A DNA stretch of 53,311 bases from Ectothiorhodospiraceae bacterium (GTDB taxonomy: Bacteria; Pseudomonadota; Gammaproteobacteria; Nitrococcales; Halorhodospiraceae), in the NCBI GenBank assembly GCA_003552625.1, contig PUNM01000116.1, positions 1 through 53,311 on the forward strand, given 5' to 3'. Each line of letters begins with the position of its first letter. The first letter of the stretch is position 1. The position numbers and the translations under genes were made by a program. This document shows, piece by piece, positions 35,341 through 43,875 of this stretch. Under the pieces are notes generated by a model that did no database searches, was not told where the DNA came from, and saw only the letters and a list, made by a program, of their open reading frames with translations.

Positions 35341-38300
35341 ATGCATCCCGAATACGCGGAACTCCACTGCTTGAGCAGCTTCACTTTCGGCCGGGGCGCC
35401 TCCCGGCCGGAGGAGCTGGTCGAGCGCGCCATCGAGCAAGACTACCGAGCCCTCGCCCTGACCGACGAGTGCTCCATGGCCGGCATCGTGCGTGCGTGGC
35501 GGGCAGCGCGGGGAACCCCCCTGCAACTGATCGTCGGCACCGAGCTTCAACTCGCCGACGGCCCTCGCATTGTCCTCCTCGCTCCGGATCGAACCGCCTA
35601 TGGGCAGATCTGCGCGCTGATCAGCCTGGCCCGTAGCCGGGCCACCAAGGGGCAATACCACGTTACCCGCGAGGATCTGAGCCACGCAGCGCCGGCTGCA
35701 ATCGCACTGCTGATCCCGCCTTCCGTCGGCCATGACCTCGACGCCGGCACGGGCGACGCCGAGTGGTTTGCCCACTGCTTCCGGGGCCGGGGCTACGTCG
35801 CCATCGAACTGCTCGCCGGGCCCGACGACGTGCAGCGCTGCCGCTCTCTCGAGGCTCAGGCCACCGCGCTTGGCCTCCCGGCGCTCGCGGCTACCGGGGC
35901 CGAAATGCATGTCCGCGGGCGTCGCGCCCTCCACGATACGCTGACCGCCGTGCGCCTCGGCCAGCCACTTTGCCAGGTCACCGGTCATCTGGCGCCGAAC
36001 GGCGAGCACCACCTGCGTCGCCGGCAGGAACTGACCGCCCGTTACCCGGAGCACCTGCTCAGCGCCACCCGTAACATCGCCACGGCATGCACCTTTGAAC
36101 TCGAGGAGCTGCGCTACGAGTACCCTGAAGAGGTCGTACCCCCCGGCCGGACACCGAGCGAGCACCTGCGCACCCTGGTCGAATCCGGAGCCGCAGGGCG
36201 CTACCCGGATGGCGTCCCGGCCAGTGTCCGAGCGGCCTTCGAGCGTGAGTTGCAGATCATCGGCGAACTCGGCTACGAGCACTACTTCCTGACCGTGCAC
36301 GACATCGTCGCCTTCGCTCGCAACCGACGCATCCTCTGTCAGGGACGCGGCTCCGCCGCCAACTCCGTCGTCTGCTTCTGTCTGGGTATCACCGAGGTGG
36401 ATCCGGCGCACCAGTCCGTACTCTTCGAGCGATTCGTCTCCCGGGAGCGGGGTGAACCGCCCGATATTGACGTGGACTTCGAGCACCACCGCCGCGAGGA
36501 GGTCATCCAGTACATCTACCAGCGTTACGGGCGCCATCGCGCCGCCCTGGCCGCAACCGTCATCCACTACCGGCCGCGATCGGCAATCCGCGACGTGGGG
36601 CGCTCCCTTGGCTTGGCGCCGGAGACCATCCGCGCGCTCTGCCAGGCCACCCAGGGCTGGGACCGCAACCTGCTCGATGACGCCACCCTGGATCAGGCCG
36701 GTATCGCCCCGGACGGGCAAACGGCTCGTCACTTGCGTGGGCTTGTCGCTCAATTGCTCGACCAGCCCCGCCACCTTTCGCAGCATGTGGGCGGATTCGT
36801 GATTGCTCGCGGTCCCGTCACCGAGCTTGTGCCCACCGAGCCAGCAGCCATGGCCGGGCGCACCATCATCGAGTGGGATAAGGACGACCTCGAGGCACTC
36901 GGCCTGCTCAAAGTCGATGTCCTCGCTCTCGGCATGCTGACCGTCATCCGCCGCGCCTTCGACCTGATCGCTCACTGGCGCGGCCACACCTGGACCCTGG
37001 CTACACTCCCGGCACAGGATCCACAAACCTACGCCATGATCCAGCGCGCCGACACGCTCGGCGTCTTCCAGATCGAATCGCGGGCCCAGATGGCCATGCT
37101 CCCGCGCATGCAGCCACGCTGTTTCTACGACCTGGTCATCGAGATCTCCATCGTCCGCCCCGGCCCCATCCAGGGGGACATGGTTCACCCCTATCTGCGC
37201 CGCCGGGAGGGCAGCGAGCCGATCGACTACCCCTCTACCGAAGTGCAGTCGGTCCTCGAGCGGACCCTCGGCGTACCGATCTTTCAGGAACAGGCAATGG
37301 AGCTGGCCGTGGTTGCGGCGGGCTTCACCGCCGACGAAGCCGACCGTCTCCGCCGTTCCATGGCCGCCTGGCGCAAGAAAGGGGGGCTGGCGCCCCTGCG
37401 TCAGCGGCTCATCGACGGCATGCTCGCGCGCGGCTACAGCTCCAGCTACGCTGAGCGGCTCTACCACCAGATCGAGGGGTTCGGCGAGTACGGCTTCCCC
37501 GAATCCCACGCCGCCAGCTTTGCCCTGCTCGTCTACGCCTCCGCCTACCTCAAGTGCCATGAACCGGCGGCGTTCACCGCAGCGCTGCTCAACAGCCAGC
37601 CCATGGGCTTCTACGCCCCGGCACAGATCATCCGCGACGCCCGGGAGCACGGAGTGGAAGTGCGGCCGGTGGATATCCGCTACAGCGACCCGGCGTGCAC
37701 GCTGGAGCGCCCGCGTCGCGCTGCGGACAAAGTCGCAGGCCAACAGCCGGCCCTGCGCCTGGGACTCCAGCAGATGCGAGGCCTCTCCGCAGACGGTGCC
37801 CGCCGCATCGCTGCCGCCCGCCGGGAGGCCCCGTTCCGGGACGTCAATGATCTCAAGCGCCGAGCCCGGCTGAATCAAAGCGACCTCAAGGCGCTTGCCG
37901 ATGCCGACGCCCTGCGGGGGATCGCCGGCCATCGCCGGGCCGCAACCTGGTCAGCGCTTGGGGCGGACGCCGGCACCCCACTGATCCCGCCCCCGTCTGC
38001 GGAAGCCGAGCGCCCGAGCCTCGCTCCGGCTCCGGCATCCCGCGCTGTCCTCGCCGACTACGCAAGCACCGGCTTCACCCTGCGCGCACACCCGATCGCT
38101 TTCCTGCGCCGCCAACTCAAGGCGCGCCGCTACCGCAGCGCCGCCGAACTGACCGGGACCGCACAAGGCCGACCGGTGCGGGCAGCCGGGCTGGTGATCA
38201 ATCGCCAGCGCCCTGGTTCAGCCGGGGGCGTGACCTTTGTCACCCTCGAAGATGAAACCGGACGGATCAACCTCGTCGTCCACCGGGCGACGGCAGAGGC

Positions 38301-38451
38301 GCAGCGACAGGCGCTGCTCGGTGCCCGCCTGCTGGGGGTTGCCGGCACCTGGCAGGAACGGCACGGAGTCGGCCATCTGATCGCCGGGCGACTGGAGGAT
38401 CTCACCGACCTGATCGGCAGCCTGGACGTACGCTCCAGGGATTTCGGCTAA
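35341..38451 (+). CDS. dnaE2: Error-prone DNA polymerase DnaE2 (ImuC)
   Basis: C-family polymerase used for translesion synthesis in the SOS response. 1036 residues, normal for DnaE2 and shorter than DnaE1. The N-terminal PHP domain starts YAELHCLSSFTFGRGASRPE with DnaE2-type changes that remove its exonuclease metal site. The polymerase core has PDIDVDFEHHRREEVIQYIY at 374-393 with catalytic Asp375, Asp377 and Asp379, and QHVGGFVIARG. Helix-hairpin and OB-fold modules close the protein (VTFVTLEDETGRINLVVHR). The ATG follows the LexA-like site directly. No imuA or imuB lies next to it, although the three usually form a cassette. It ends next to hslR on the other strand with no gap. Confidence 0.95.
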   Translation: MHPEYAELHCLSSFTFGRGASRPEELVERAIEQDYRALALTDECSMAGIVRAWRAARGTPLQLIVGTELQLADGPRIVLLAPDRTAYGQICALISLARSRATKGQYHVTREDLSHAAPAAIALLIPPSVGHDLDAGTGDAEWFAHCFRGRGYVAIELLAGPDDVQRCRSLEAQATALGLPALAATGAEMHVRGRRALHDTLTAVRLGQPLCQVTGHLAPNGEHHLRRRQELTARYPEHLLSATRNIATACTFELEELRYEYPEEVVPPGRTPSEHLRTLVESGAAGRYPDGVPASVRAAFERELQIIGELGYEHYFLTVHDIVAFARNRRILCQGRGSAANSVVCFCLGITEVDPAHQSVLFERFVSRERGEPPDIDVDFEHHRREEVIQYIYQRYGRHRAALAATVIHYRPRSAIRDVGRSLGLAPETIRALCQATQGWDRNLLDDATLDQAGIAPDGQTARHLRGLVAQLLDQPRHLSQHVGGFVIARGPVTELVPTEPAAMAGRTIIEWDKDDLEALGLLKVDVLALGMLTVIRRAFDLIAHWRGHTWTLATLPAQDPQTYAMIQRADTLGVFQIESRAQMAMLPRMQPRCFYDLVIEISIVRPGPIQGDMVHPYLRRREGSEPIDYPSTEVQSVLERTLGVPIFQEQAMELAVVAAGFTADEADRLRRSMAAWRKKGGLAPLRQRLIDGMLARGYSSSYAERLYHQIEGFGEYGFPESHAASFALLVYASAYLKCHEPAAFTAALLNSQPMGFYAPAQIIRDAREHGVEVRPVDIRYSDPACTLERPRRAADKVAGQQPALRLGLQQMRGLSADGARRIAAARREAPFRDVNDLKRRARLNQSDLKALADADALRGIAGHRRAATWSALGADAGTPLIPPPSAEAERPSLAPAPASRAVLADYASTGFTLRAHPIAFLRRQLKARRYRSAAELTGTAQGRPVRAAGLVINRQRPGSAGGVTFVTLEDETGRINLVVHRATAEAQRQALLGARLLGVAGTWQERHGVGHLIAGRLEDLTDLIGSLDVRSRDFG

Positions 38452-38844
38452 TCACGACCCCTTTTTGAAGGCCGAGAGGCGGCGCCGCTCCCGCTTGTCC
38501 GGACGGTGGTCCGGTCGCGGCACGGCCGCTGCCGCCAGCCGCCGCTGTTGCGCCTGCTCCTCACGGCGCTTACGGCTTTCCTCCGTCTCCTCGTAGAGGG
38601 TCTCGGCAACCTTCGCCGGTCCTCGCTCCTGCGCCAGATCCCGCACAATGACCTCGAAGCGCTGCTGCCCCTTCGTGATGGTCAGCCGATCACCGGGCTT
38701 GACCGCGCGGCTCGGCTTGGCGCGCCCCCCGTCCACATCCACCTTGCCACCCTGCACCGCCTCCACGGCGAGACGCCGGGTCTTGAAAAAGCGCGCCGCC
38801 CAAAGCCACCGATCCAGGCGTACCGAATCCAAACGATCTCCCAT
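38452..38844 (-). CDS. hslR: Ribosome-associated heat shock protein Hsp15 (S4 domain)
   Basis: RNA-binding protein that rescues stalled 50S subunits carrying nascent chains. 130 residues from ATG 38844; a longer open frame upstream lacks homology. The S4 domain is VRLDRWLWAARFFKTRRLAV followed by GGKVDVDGGRAKPSRAVKPG, and the Lys/Arg-rich C-terminal tail (RPDKRERRRLSAFKKGS) matches E. coli HslR. It is convergent with dnaE2; the stop codons abut. Confidence 0.93.
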   Translation of the reverse strand: MGDRLDSVRLDRWLWAARFFKTRRLAVEAVQGGKVDVDGGRAKPSRAVKPGDRLTITKGQQRFEVIVRDLAQERGPAKVAETLYEETEESRKRREEQAQQRRLAAAAVPRPDHRPDKRERRRLSAFKKGS

Positions 38845-38899
38845 GGACCCCCCCGTACCGCCGAAACTGCCTGCCCCGGACGCTGGACCCGCCGGCACG

Positions 38900-39394
38900 C
38901 TAGTCGGCCAATTGCCGACCGGCCACGATTACTCCATCTTCATCCACGTAAATCCAGTCCCCGGACTGAATCGTGGCCCCGGCAAAGGTCACAGAGACAT
39001 CGCGCTCGCCCAGGCCCTTCTTCTGGCTCTTCAGCGGATGCGTATTGAGGGCCTGGACACCGAAGTCGATCTCGGCCAGATCCGCACTATCCCGAACACA
39101 GCCGTAAATCACGGCACCGGACCAGCCATTCTCCCGGCCCAGGGCGGCGAGCTGGTCACCGAGCAGGGCGCAACGCATCGACCCCCCGCCATCCACGACG
39201 AGGACCCCACCTTCGCCGGGCTCGCTGAGGATCTCCCGTACCCGGACATTGTCCTCGAAAAGCTTCAGCGTCGTGACAGGGCCGCTGAACCGCCGCCGTC
39301 CGCCGTAGCCGACAAACATCGGATTGACAACGCGCACCTGCGCCGTGGGGTCGTCCGCGTGGGCGTCGCATAAATCAGTGGTCCGGTATGCCAT
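38900..39394 (-). CDS. rraA: Regulator of RNase E activity RraA
   Basis: Trimeric protein that binds RNase E and inhibits it; the wider family includes 4-hydroxy-4-methyl-2-oxoglutarate aldolases. 164 residues, the RraA length. Signature parts: TTDLCDAHADDPTAQVRVVN, KLFEDNVRVREILSEPGEGG, VDGGGSMRCALLGDQLAALG and GWSGAVIYGCVRDSADLAEI, with G-D/R residues of the catalytic-type site. GAGGAG lies six bases before the ATG. It is upstream of hslR on the minus strand and divergent from the GGDEF gene. Confidence 0.95.
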   Translation of the reverse strand: MAYRTTDLCDAHADDPTAQVRVVNPMFVGYGGRRRFSGPVTTLKLFEDNVRVREILSEPGEGGVLVVDGGGSMRCALLGDQLAALGRENGWSGAVIYGCVRDSADLAEIDFGVQALNTHPLKSQKKGLGERDVSVTFAGATIQSGDWIYVDEDGVIVAGRQLAD

Positions 39395-39477
39395 GGTGTC
39401 TCCTCATTGCGACTGGCTGGTCCCTGCACTGTTGGTTTAAGGTATCTGTTTGAACGTACGATTCGGATCCCGCGCGC

Positions 39478-40434
39478 ATGGCCGCAGAGCAAAGCCCGTC
39501 GATGACAACCCACACGCTGGCCGAGCTGCAAGGCTATCTCACCAGCCTCGCCGAGAGCCACGGCCAGCAGGAAGTCGTACAGCTGGTGTGCGAGACCGCC
39601 GCACGCTTACTGCCGATGAGCCGCGGCAACATCTGGCAGGCTGCCCTGGATCGGGAGGGGTGGCAGCACGCCGGCGCCTGGGCGGAGGGGCGCGTCCTCC
39701 CGCTCACCGATGCCCCTGCCCAGGCGGCACCGCCCCGCGGCCCGGAGGATGAGCTCCGGATCCCGCTCCACGCCCAGGGGCTGGCGGTTGGTGAGCTGCG
39801 CGCTGACATGAACAGCCTGCGCAATGCCGATGAGCACGCGCTCCTTGCGAGCCTGGCGACTGCGGCGGCCATCAGCCTCTCCGGTCATCAGCTGCAACGC
39901 CGGGTCCGTCACCGCAATGTGCGGGATCCGCTTACCGGGCTTTTCAATCGCCGTTACCTCGAAGACACCCTGGAGCGGGAGCTTCACCGCGCCCGCCGGG
40001 TCGGGGCCAGCCTGGTGCTGATCCGCCTCGAGGTGGATGCCATGGCCGACTTTACCGCGGAGCATGGCCCGGAGACCTCCGACCGTCTCTTCCAGGGGAT
40101 GGCCGACGCCGTCCACCGCTCATTCCGCGGATCCGACGTCTGCTGCCGGGCCAGCGACCAGGGGTTCGGCATCCTCCTCCCCGATGCCGGGCTCGAAAAC
40201 GGCTCCATGCGGGCCGAGGCTGTCCGCGAAGAAATTGGCGAACTGCGGGTCCACCAGCGCGGCCGGGCTCTCGGCCCGCTGACGGTCTCCGCAGGTATCG
40301 CCGCCTTCCCGGAGCACGGAGCGAACAGCGAGTTCATCCTCGAGGCGGCAGAGAGCGCCGTTACCCGCGCCCGCGATGAGGGGGGCGATGTCACCCGAAG
40401 CGCCGAGCGTGTCAATTCGACGACGAGCAACTGA
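39478..40434 (+). CDS. GAF-like/degenerate GGDEF protein, I-site retained
   Basis: 318 residues, soluble. Residues ~15-140 look like a GAF sensor (VQLVCETAARLLPMSRGNIW, RNADEHALLASLATAAAISL). The GGDEF domain starts DPLTGLFNRRYLEDTLEREL. The active-site loop, normally GGDEF, is Ser-Asp-Gln-Gly-Phe at 226-230 (40153-40167), so cyclic di-GMP synthesis should be lost. The inhibitory RxxD site (Arg217-Asp220, RGSD) is present with normal spacing, so the protein could bind c-di-GMP as a receptor (inference). ATG 39502 is an alternative start. It is 21 bases before the RubisCO-like gene on the same strand, hence probably co-transcribed. Confidence 0.88.
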   Translation: MAAEQSPSMTTHTLAELQGYLTSLAESHGQQEVVQLVCETAARLLPMSRGNIWQAALDREGWQHAGAWAEGRVLPLTDAPAQAAPPRGPEDELRIPLHAQGLAVGELRADMNSLRNADEHALLASLATAAAISLSGHQLQRRVRHRNVRDPLTGLFNRRYLEDTLERELHRARRVGASLVLIRLEVDAMADFTAEHGPETSDRLFQGMADAVHRSFRGSDVCCRASDQGFGILLPDAGLENGSMRAEAVREEIGELRVHQRGRALGPLTVSAGIAAFPEHGANSEFILEAAESAVTRARDEGGDVTRSAERVNSTTSN

Positions 40435-40455
40435 CCCGAAGAAGAAGGAGCCACC

Positions 40456-41565
40456 GTGTCGACCCCAGTGATGCGAGTCACCTACCACCTCACCTGCCGC
40501 CCCGGCGAGGATCCCGATGACAAGGCGCGCGGCATCGCGCTGGAGCAGAGCGCGGAACTCCCCTCGCGGTGCATCCCCGAGCACGTCTACGACGACGTGG
40601 TGCCGCACATCGACGAACTCACCGCCCTGGACGACGGGCGTCACCGCCTGGTCCTGGCCTTCCCGGAGGCGATCACCGGTCTGGAGCCGACACAGCTGAT
40701 TAATAACCTCTTCGGCAACATCTCCCTGAAAAGCGGGATCCGCCTCAGCGATATCGAGTGGACTCCGGCACTGCTCGAGGCACTCGGGGGCCCGCGCTAC
40801 GGGACGGCCGGAATACGCGAGATGCTCGGCGCCGGCGAGCGCCCGCTCAGCTCCACCGCCCTCAAGCCGCTGGGGCTGGACACGTCAACCCTCGCCGGCT
40901 ACTGCGAGGACTTCGCCCGGGGCGGCATCGATCTCATCAAGGACGACCACGGGCTCTGCAACCAGGCCACGTCGCCGTATCTGGAGCGACTCCACGCCTG
41001 CCAGGAGGCCGTCCAGCGGGCCAATGCCGAGACCGGCGGCAACTCCCTCTACCTACCCAATGTCACCGGTCCGCGGTGGGAGTTGGAAAGGCGCCTGGAC
41101 GCCGCCCAGGAGGCCGGCTGCAAGGCCGTTCTGATCTGCCCCTTCCTCACCGGTATCGACGCCCTGATCTGGGCCCGGGAGCGCTACGACCTGGCGTTGA
41201 TGGCGCATCCGGCCTTCGCCGGCGCCGTCTCCGGGGCCGAGCACGGCATCGACCCGGCGCTGCTGCTCGGTGAGCTCACGCGCCTCTTTGGCGCCGACAT
41301 GGTCGTCTACACCAACGCCGAGGGGCGCTTCCCCACCTACGATCAATCACTGTGCGACCGTATCAACGATCGCCTGCGCCGGCCGCTGGGCTCGATCCGC
41401 CCGGCGCTGCCGACCCCGGGCGGCGGTGTGGATGCTGATCGCGCCCCCTACTGGGCCGAACGCTACGGGCCCGACGTCATCCTCCTGATCGGCGGCAGTC
41501 TCTACGCCCAGGGCGACCGCGTGGCGGCGGCACGCCGGCTCCAGGACGTGGTCGAGGGCCGTTGA
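40456..41565 (+). CDS. RubisCO-like protein (form IV), probable methylthioribulose-phosphate isomerase
   Basis: 369 residues of the RubisCO large-chain fold. GTG start with GAAGGAG five bases before. ALKPLGL keeps the Lys equal to Lys175 (Lys137). GGIDLIKDDHGL keeps the carbamylated Lys (Lys162, equal to 201) and Asp164 (203), but His165 replaces Glu204. The second Lys of the KPK motif and loop-6 Lys334 are missing, and GGGVDAD replaces the GGIH motif, so carboxylation is excluded. In Rhodospirillum rubrum a RubisCO-like protein converts 5-methylthioribulose-1-P to 1-methylthioxylulose-5-P, and a cupin gene nearby encodes the next enzyme. A cupin gene follows here by two bases, so the same reaction is inferred. 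Confidence 0.9.
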   Translation: MSTPVMRVTYHLTCRPGEDPDDKARGIALEQSAELPSRCIPEHVYDDVVPHIDELTALDDGRHRLVLAFPEAITGLEPTQLINNLFGNISLKSGIRLSDIEWTPALLEALGGPRYGTAGIREMLGAGERPLSSTALKPLGLDTSTLAGYCEDFARGGIDLIKDDHGLCNQATSPYLERLHACQEAVQRANAETGGNSLYLPNVTGPRWELERRLDAAQEAGCKAVLICPFLTGIDALIWARERYDLALMAHPAFAGAVSGAEHGIDPALLLGELTRLFGADMVVYTNAEGRFPTYDQSLCDRINDRLRRPLGSIRPALPTPGGGVDADRAPYWAERYGPDVILLIGGSLYAQGDRVAAARRLQDVVEGR

Positions 41566-41567
41566 CC

Positions 41568-42041
41568 ATGCCCGGGACGCCGCCACCGGATCAGTGCCGC
41601 ATCCTTCGGGAGGCGAACTTCCGCTGGGAAGGGATCGAGCAGGAGGCGTACAAGGCCGAGGGAACACACTTCAGCGGGGCCCGGCGGCAGACCCTGGTCG
41701 GTCAGCCGGCGGGCCAGCAGGCGCCGGCCTTCGAGACCCGCTACTTCGAGGTGGAGCCGGGCGGCTATACGACACTGGAGCGCCATGAGCACGCCCATGT
41801 GGTCATCGTGTTGCGGGGTGAGGCCGAAGTCGTACTCGACCAGCGGGTCGAGGCCATCACCCCGCTGGATTGCGCCTACATTGCCCCCTGGGCCTGGCAC
41901 CAGATCCATGCGGTTGGTACCGAGACGCTCGGATTCCTGTGCATCGTCGATCGCGACCGGGATCGACCACAACGGCCGGATCCCCAGCATCTCGACGAGC
42001 TGCGCCGCACGCCCGCCGTGGCCCGGCGCATCCGGACCTAA
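41568..42041 (+). CDS. Cupin protein, probable methylthioxylulose 5-phosphate sulfurylase
   Basis: 157 residues, single-domain cupin. Motif 1 is GGYTTLERHEHAHVVIVLRG with His-x-His, and motif 2 has APWAWHQI with the third His; together they should hold one metal. The surrounding sequence (FETRYFEVEPGGYTTLERHE) resembles the R. rubrum cupin that turns 1-methylthioxylulose 5-P into 1-deoxyxylulose 5-P with release of the methylthio group to glutathione. Function is inferred from fold and from adjacency to the RubisCO-like gene. ATG 41568 (two bases after the previous stop) is favoured over an in-frame TTG at 41562. Confidence 0.85.
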   Translation: MPGTPPPDQCRILREANFRWEGIEQEAYKAEGTHFSGARRQTLVGQPAGQQAPAFETRYFEVEPGGYTTLERHEHAHVVIVLRGEAEVVLDQRVEAITPLDCAYIAPWAWHQIHAVGTETLGFLCIVDRDRDRPQRPDPQHLDELRRTPAVARRIRT

Positions 42042-42065
42042 AGGACAGCGAGGCCGCCCGCACCG

Positions 42066-43355
42066 TTGACCGACCTCCCCATCGGCTTTCTCTTCGCTGC
42101 CCTCGGCGCATTGATCGTGCTCTCGGGCTGTTTCTCCGGCTCCGAGACGGCGCTGATGTCACTCAATCGCTACCGGCTCCGGCACCGCGCCAAGGAGGGC
42201 CACCGCGCCGCTCGCATCGCCGAGCGCCTGCTTCAGCGCCCCGATCGGGTCCTCGGCGTCATTCTGCTGGGCAACAACTTCATCAACATCGCCGCCTCAT
42301 CCCTGGCGACGGTGATCGCGCTGCGCCTCTACGGCGAGAGTGCCATCGCCATCGCCGCCGGCCTGCTGACCCTCGTCATCCTGATCTTCGCCGAAGTGGC
42401 TCCCAAGACCCTGGCCGCCGTGCACCCGGAGCGGGTGGCCTTCCCGGCCAGCTACGTCCTCTACCCGCTGCTGCGGATTCTTTACCCGCTGGTCTGGCTG
42501 GTGAACACCGCCGCCAACGGGCTGCTACGGATCGTCCAGGTGCGGGTGGAGGATGTCTCGGCCGCGGAAATCAGCCAGGAGGAGCTGCGCACGGTCGTCA
42601 ACGAGTCCGGCAGCCTGATTCCGCGGCGCCACCGCCGCATGCTGGTCAGCATCCTCGATCTGGAGGAGGCGACGGTCGAGGACATCATGATCCCGCGCCC
42701 GGAGATCGCCGGCATCGACCTGGATGACCCGTGGCCGGAGACGCTGGAGCGTCTGACCAACAGCCAGTACACCCGCTTGCCGGTCTACCGCGGGACCATC
42801 GACGACGTTCAGGGGTTCATCCACCTGCGGCGCATCATCGGCGATCTGGTGCGCGGCACCTTCACGCCGGAAGACCTGGAGACACGGCTGACGGAGCCGC
42901 TATTCATCCCGGAGGGGACCGGCCTCCACACGCAGCTGCTGAAGTTCCAGCGCCAGCGTGAGCGAGTCGGGCTGGTCGTGGACGAGTACGGCGAGATCCT
43001 GGGGCTAGCCGCTGTTGAGGACATCCTCGAGGAGATCGTCGGCGAATTCACCACCGACCCCGGCGATCTAGCCCGCTCGATCTTCCAGCGCAGCGACGGC
43101 TGTTACGTCGCGGAGGGCAGCGCCACGGTCCGGGAACTCAACCGTGTGCTCGGCTGGCAGCTCAAGACCAGCGGGCCGAAAACACTCAACGGCCTGATTC
43201 TCGAGAAGCTGGAGACAATCCCGGAGCCGGGCACGAGCCTGCTGATCGACGGTTATCCGGTCACCATCGTGCAAACCCAGGGCAACCGGGTCAAAACGGC
43301 GGAGATCCAGCCAGAGCGTCCGGCCTCGGTCCGCCACCTCGAATCCCGGGACTAG
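42066..43355 (+). CDS. CNNM/CBS/CorC-HlyC domain membrane protein (CorB-like)
   Basis: 429 residues. An N-terminal CNNM (DUF21) membrane domain of three to four helices (FLFAALGALIVLSGCFSGSE, GVILLGNNFINIAASSLATV, IFAEVAPKTLAAVHPERVAF) is followed by a CBS pair (MIPRPEIAGIDLDDPWPETL, ERVGLVVDEYGEILGLAAVE) and a C-terminal CorC-HlyC transporter-associated domain. Related CorB/CorC/CNNM proteins export Mg2+ or Na+. The start is TTG at 42066; no upstream or nearby ATG fits the domain. It is the last gene of the GGDEF-RLP-cupin run. In many gammaproteobacteria the CorB gene sits next to ffh-ypjD, but not here. Confidence 0.92.
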   Translation: MTDLPIGFLFAALGALIVLSGCFSGSETALMSLNRYRLRHRAKEGHRAARIAERLLQRPDRVLGVILLGNNFINIAASSLATVIALRLYGESAIAIAAGLLTLVILIFAEVAPKTLAAVHPERVAFPASYVLYPLLRILYPLVWLVNTAANGLLRIVQVRVEDVSAAEISQEELRTVVNESGSLIPRRHRRMLVSILDLEEATVEDIMIPRPEIAGIDLDDPWPETLERLTNSQYTRLPVYRGTIDDVQGFIHLRRIIGDLVRGTFTPEDLETRLTEPLFIPEGTGLHTQLLKFQRQRERVGLVVDEYGEILGLAAVEDILEEIVGEFTTDPGDLARSIFQRSDGCYVAEGSATVRELNRVLGWQLKTSGPKTLNGLILEKLETIPEPGTSLLIDGYPVTIVQTQGNRVKTAEIQPERPASVRHLESRD

Positions 43356-43364
43356 CGCACGGCG

Positions 43365-43862
43365 TCAGAGCGCCGCGACTTCCTGCCACTCGTCCTCGGT
43401 AAGCAGCTTGTTGGCATCCACCAGGATCAGCAGACCGTCCTCCCGGCTAACCACGCCGTAGATGTAGCGCGAGGACTCCTCATTGCCGACATTCGGCGCC
43501 GTGTCGATCTGAGCCTCGCGAACGCTGGCCACTTCGTCCACGCTATCGACGAGGATGCCGGCGATGTTCTCGCCCACCTCCATGACGATGATGCGGCTCT
43601 CCTTGCCCGCCTCCCGCGGCTCGAGCCCGAAGCGCAGGCGGGTATCGATGACCGTCACCACCTTGCCACGGAGGTTGATGATACCGAGCACGAAGTGCGG
43701 AGCCCCCGGCACGGGTGCGATCTCCGACGGCGGCAGTACTTCCTGGACCTGCATGACATTGATGCCGTAGTGCTCGCGCCCGAGCTTGAAGGTCACCCAC
43801 TGGCTGGTCGGCCCCTCCGCCAGCTCGGCGTCCTCTTCGTACTGCATGTTCTCGTAGGCCAT
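43365..43862 (-). CDS. cheW: Chemotaxis adaptor CheW
   Basis: 165-residue CheW, which links chemoreceptors to the CheA kinase. After an acidic leader (ENMQYEEDAELAEG) the CheW fold is complete: WVTFKLGREHYGINVMQVQE, GVLGI-type FVLGIINLRGKVVTVIDTRL with the conserved NLRG turn, and GILVDSVDEVASVREAQID. GGGGAGAG precedes ATG 43862; the open frame upstream is not coding. Last gene of the flagellar/chemotaxis cluster, 13 bases after parP and convergent with corB. Confidence 0.96.
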   Translation of the reverse strand: MAYENMQYEEDAELAEGPTSQWVTFKLGREHYGINVMQVQEVLPPSEIAPVPGAPHFVLGIINLRGKVVTVIDTRLRFGLEPREAGKESRIIVMEVGENIAGILVDSVDEVASVREAQIDTAPNVGNEESSRYIYGVVSREDGLLILVDANKLLTEDEWQEVAAL

Positions 43863-43875
43863 GGGAGTCTCTCCC

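Noticed and set aside
35320-37932. 870-residue minus-strand open frame opposite dnaE2
   Set aside because: Antisense shadow of a clear polymerase gene; no recognisable domain or ribosome site.
40456-41565. A carbon-fixing RubisCO large subunit
   Set aside because: Glu204 is replaced by His, the loop-6 Lys and second KPK Lys are missing and it is about 100 residues shorter.
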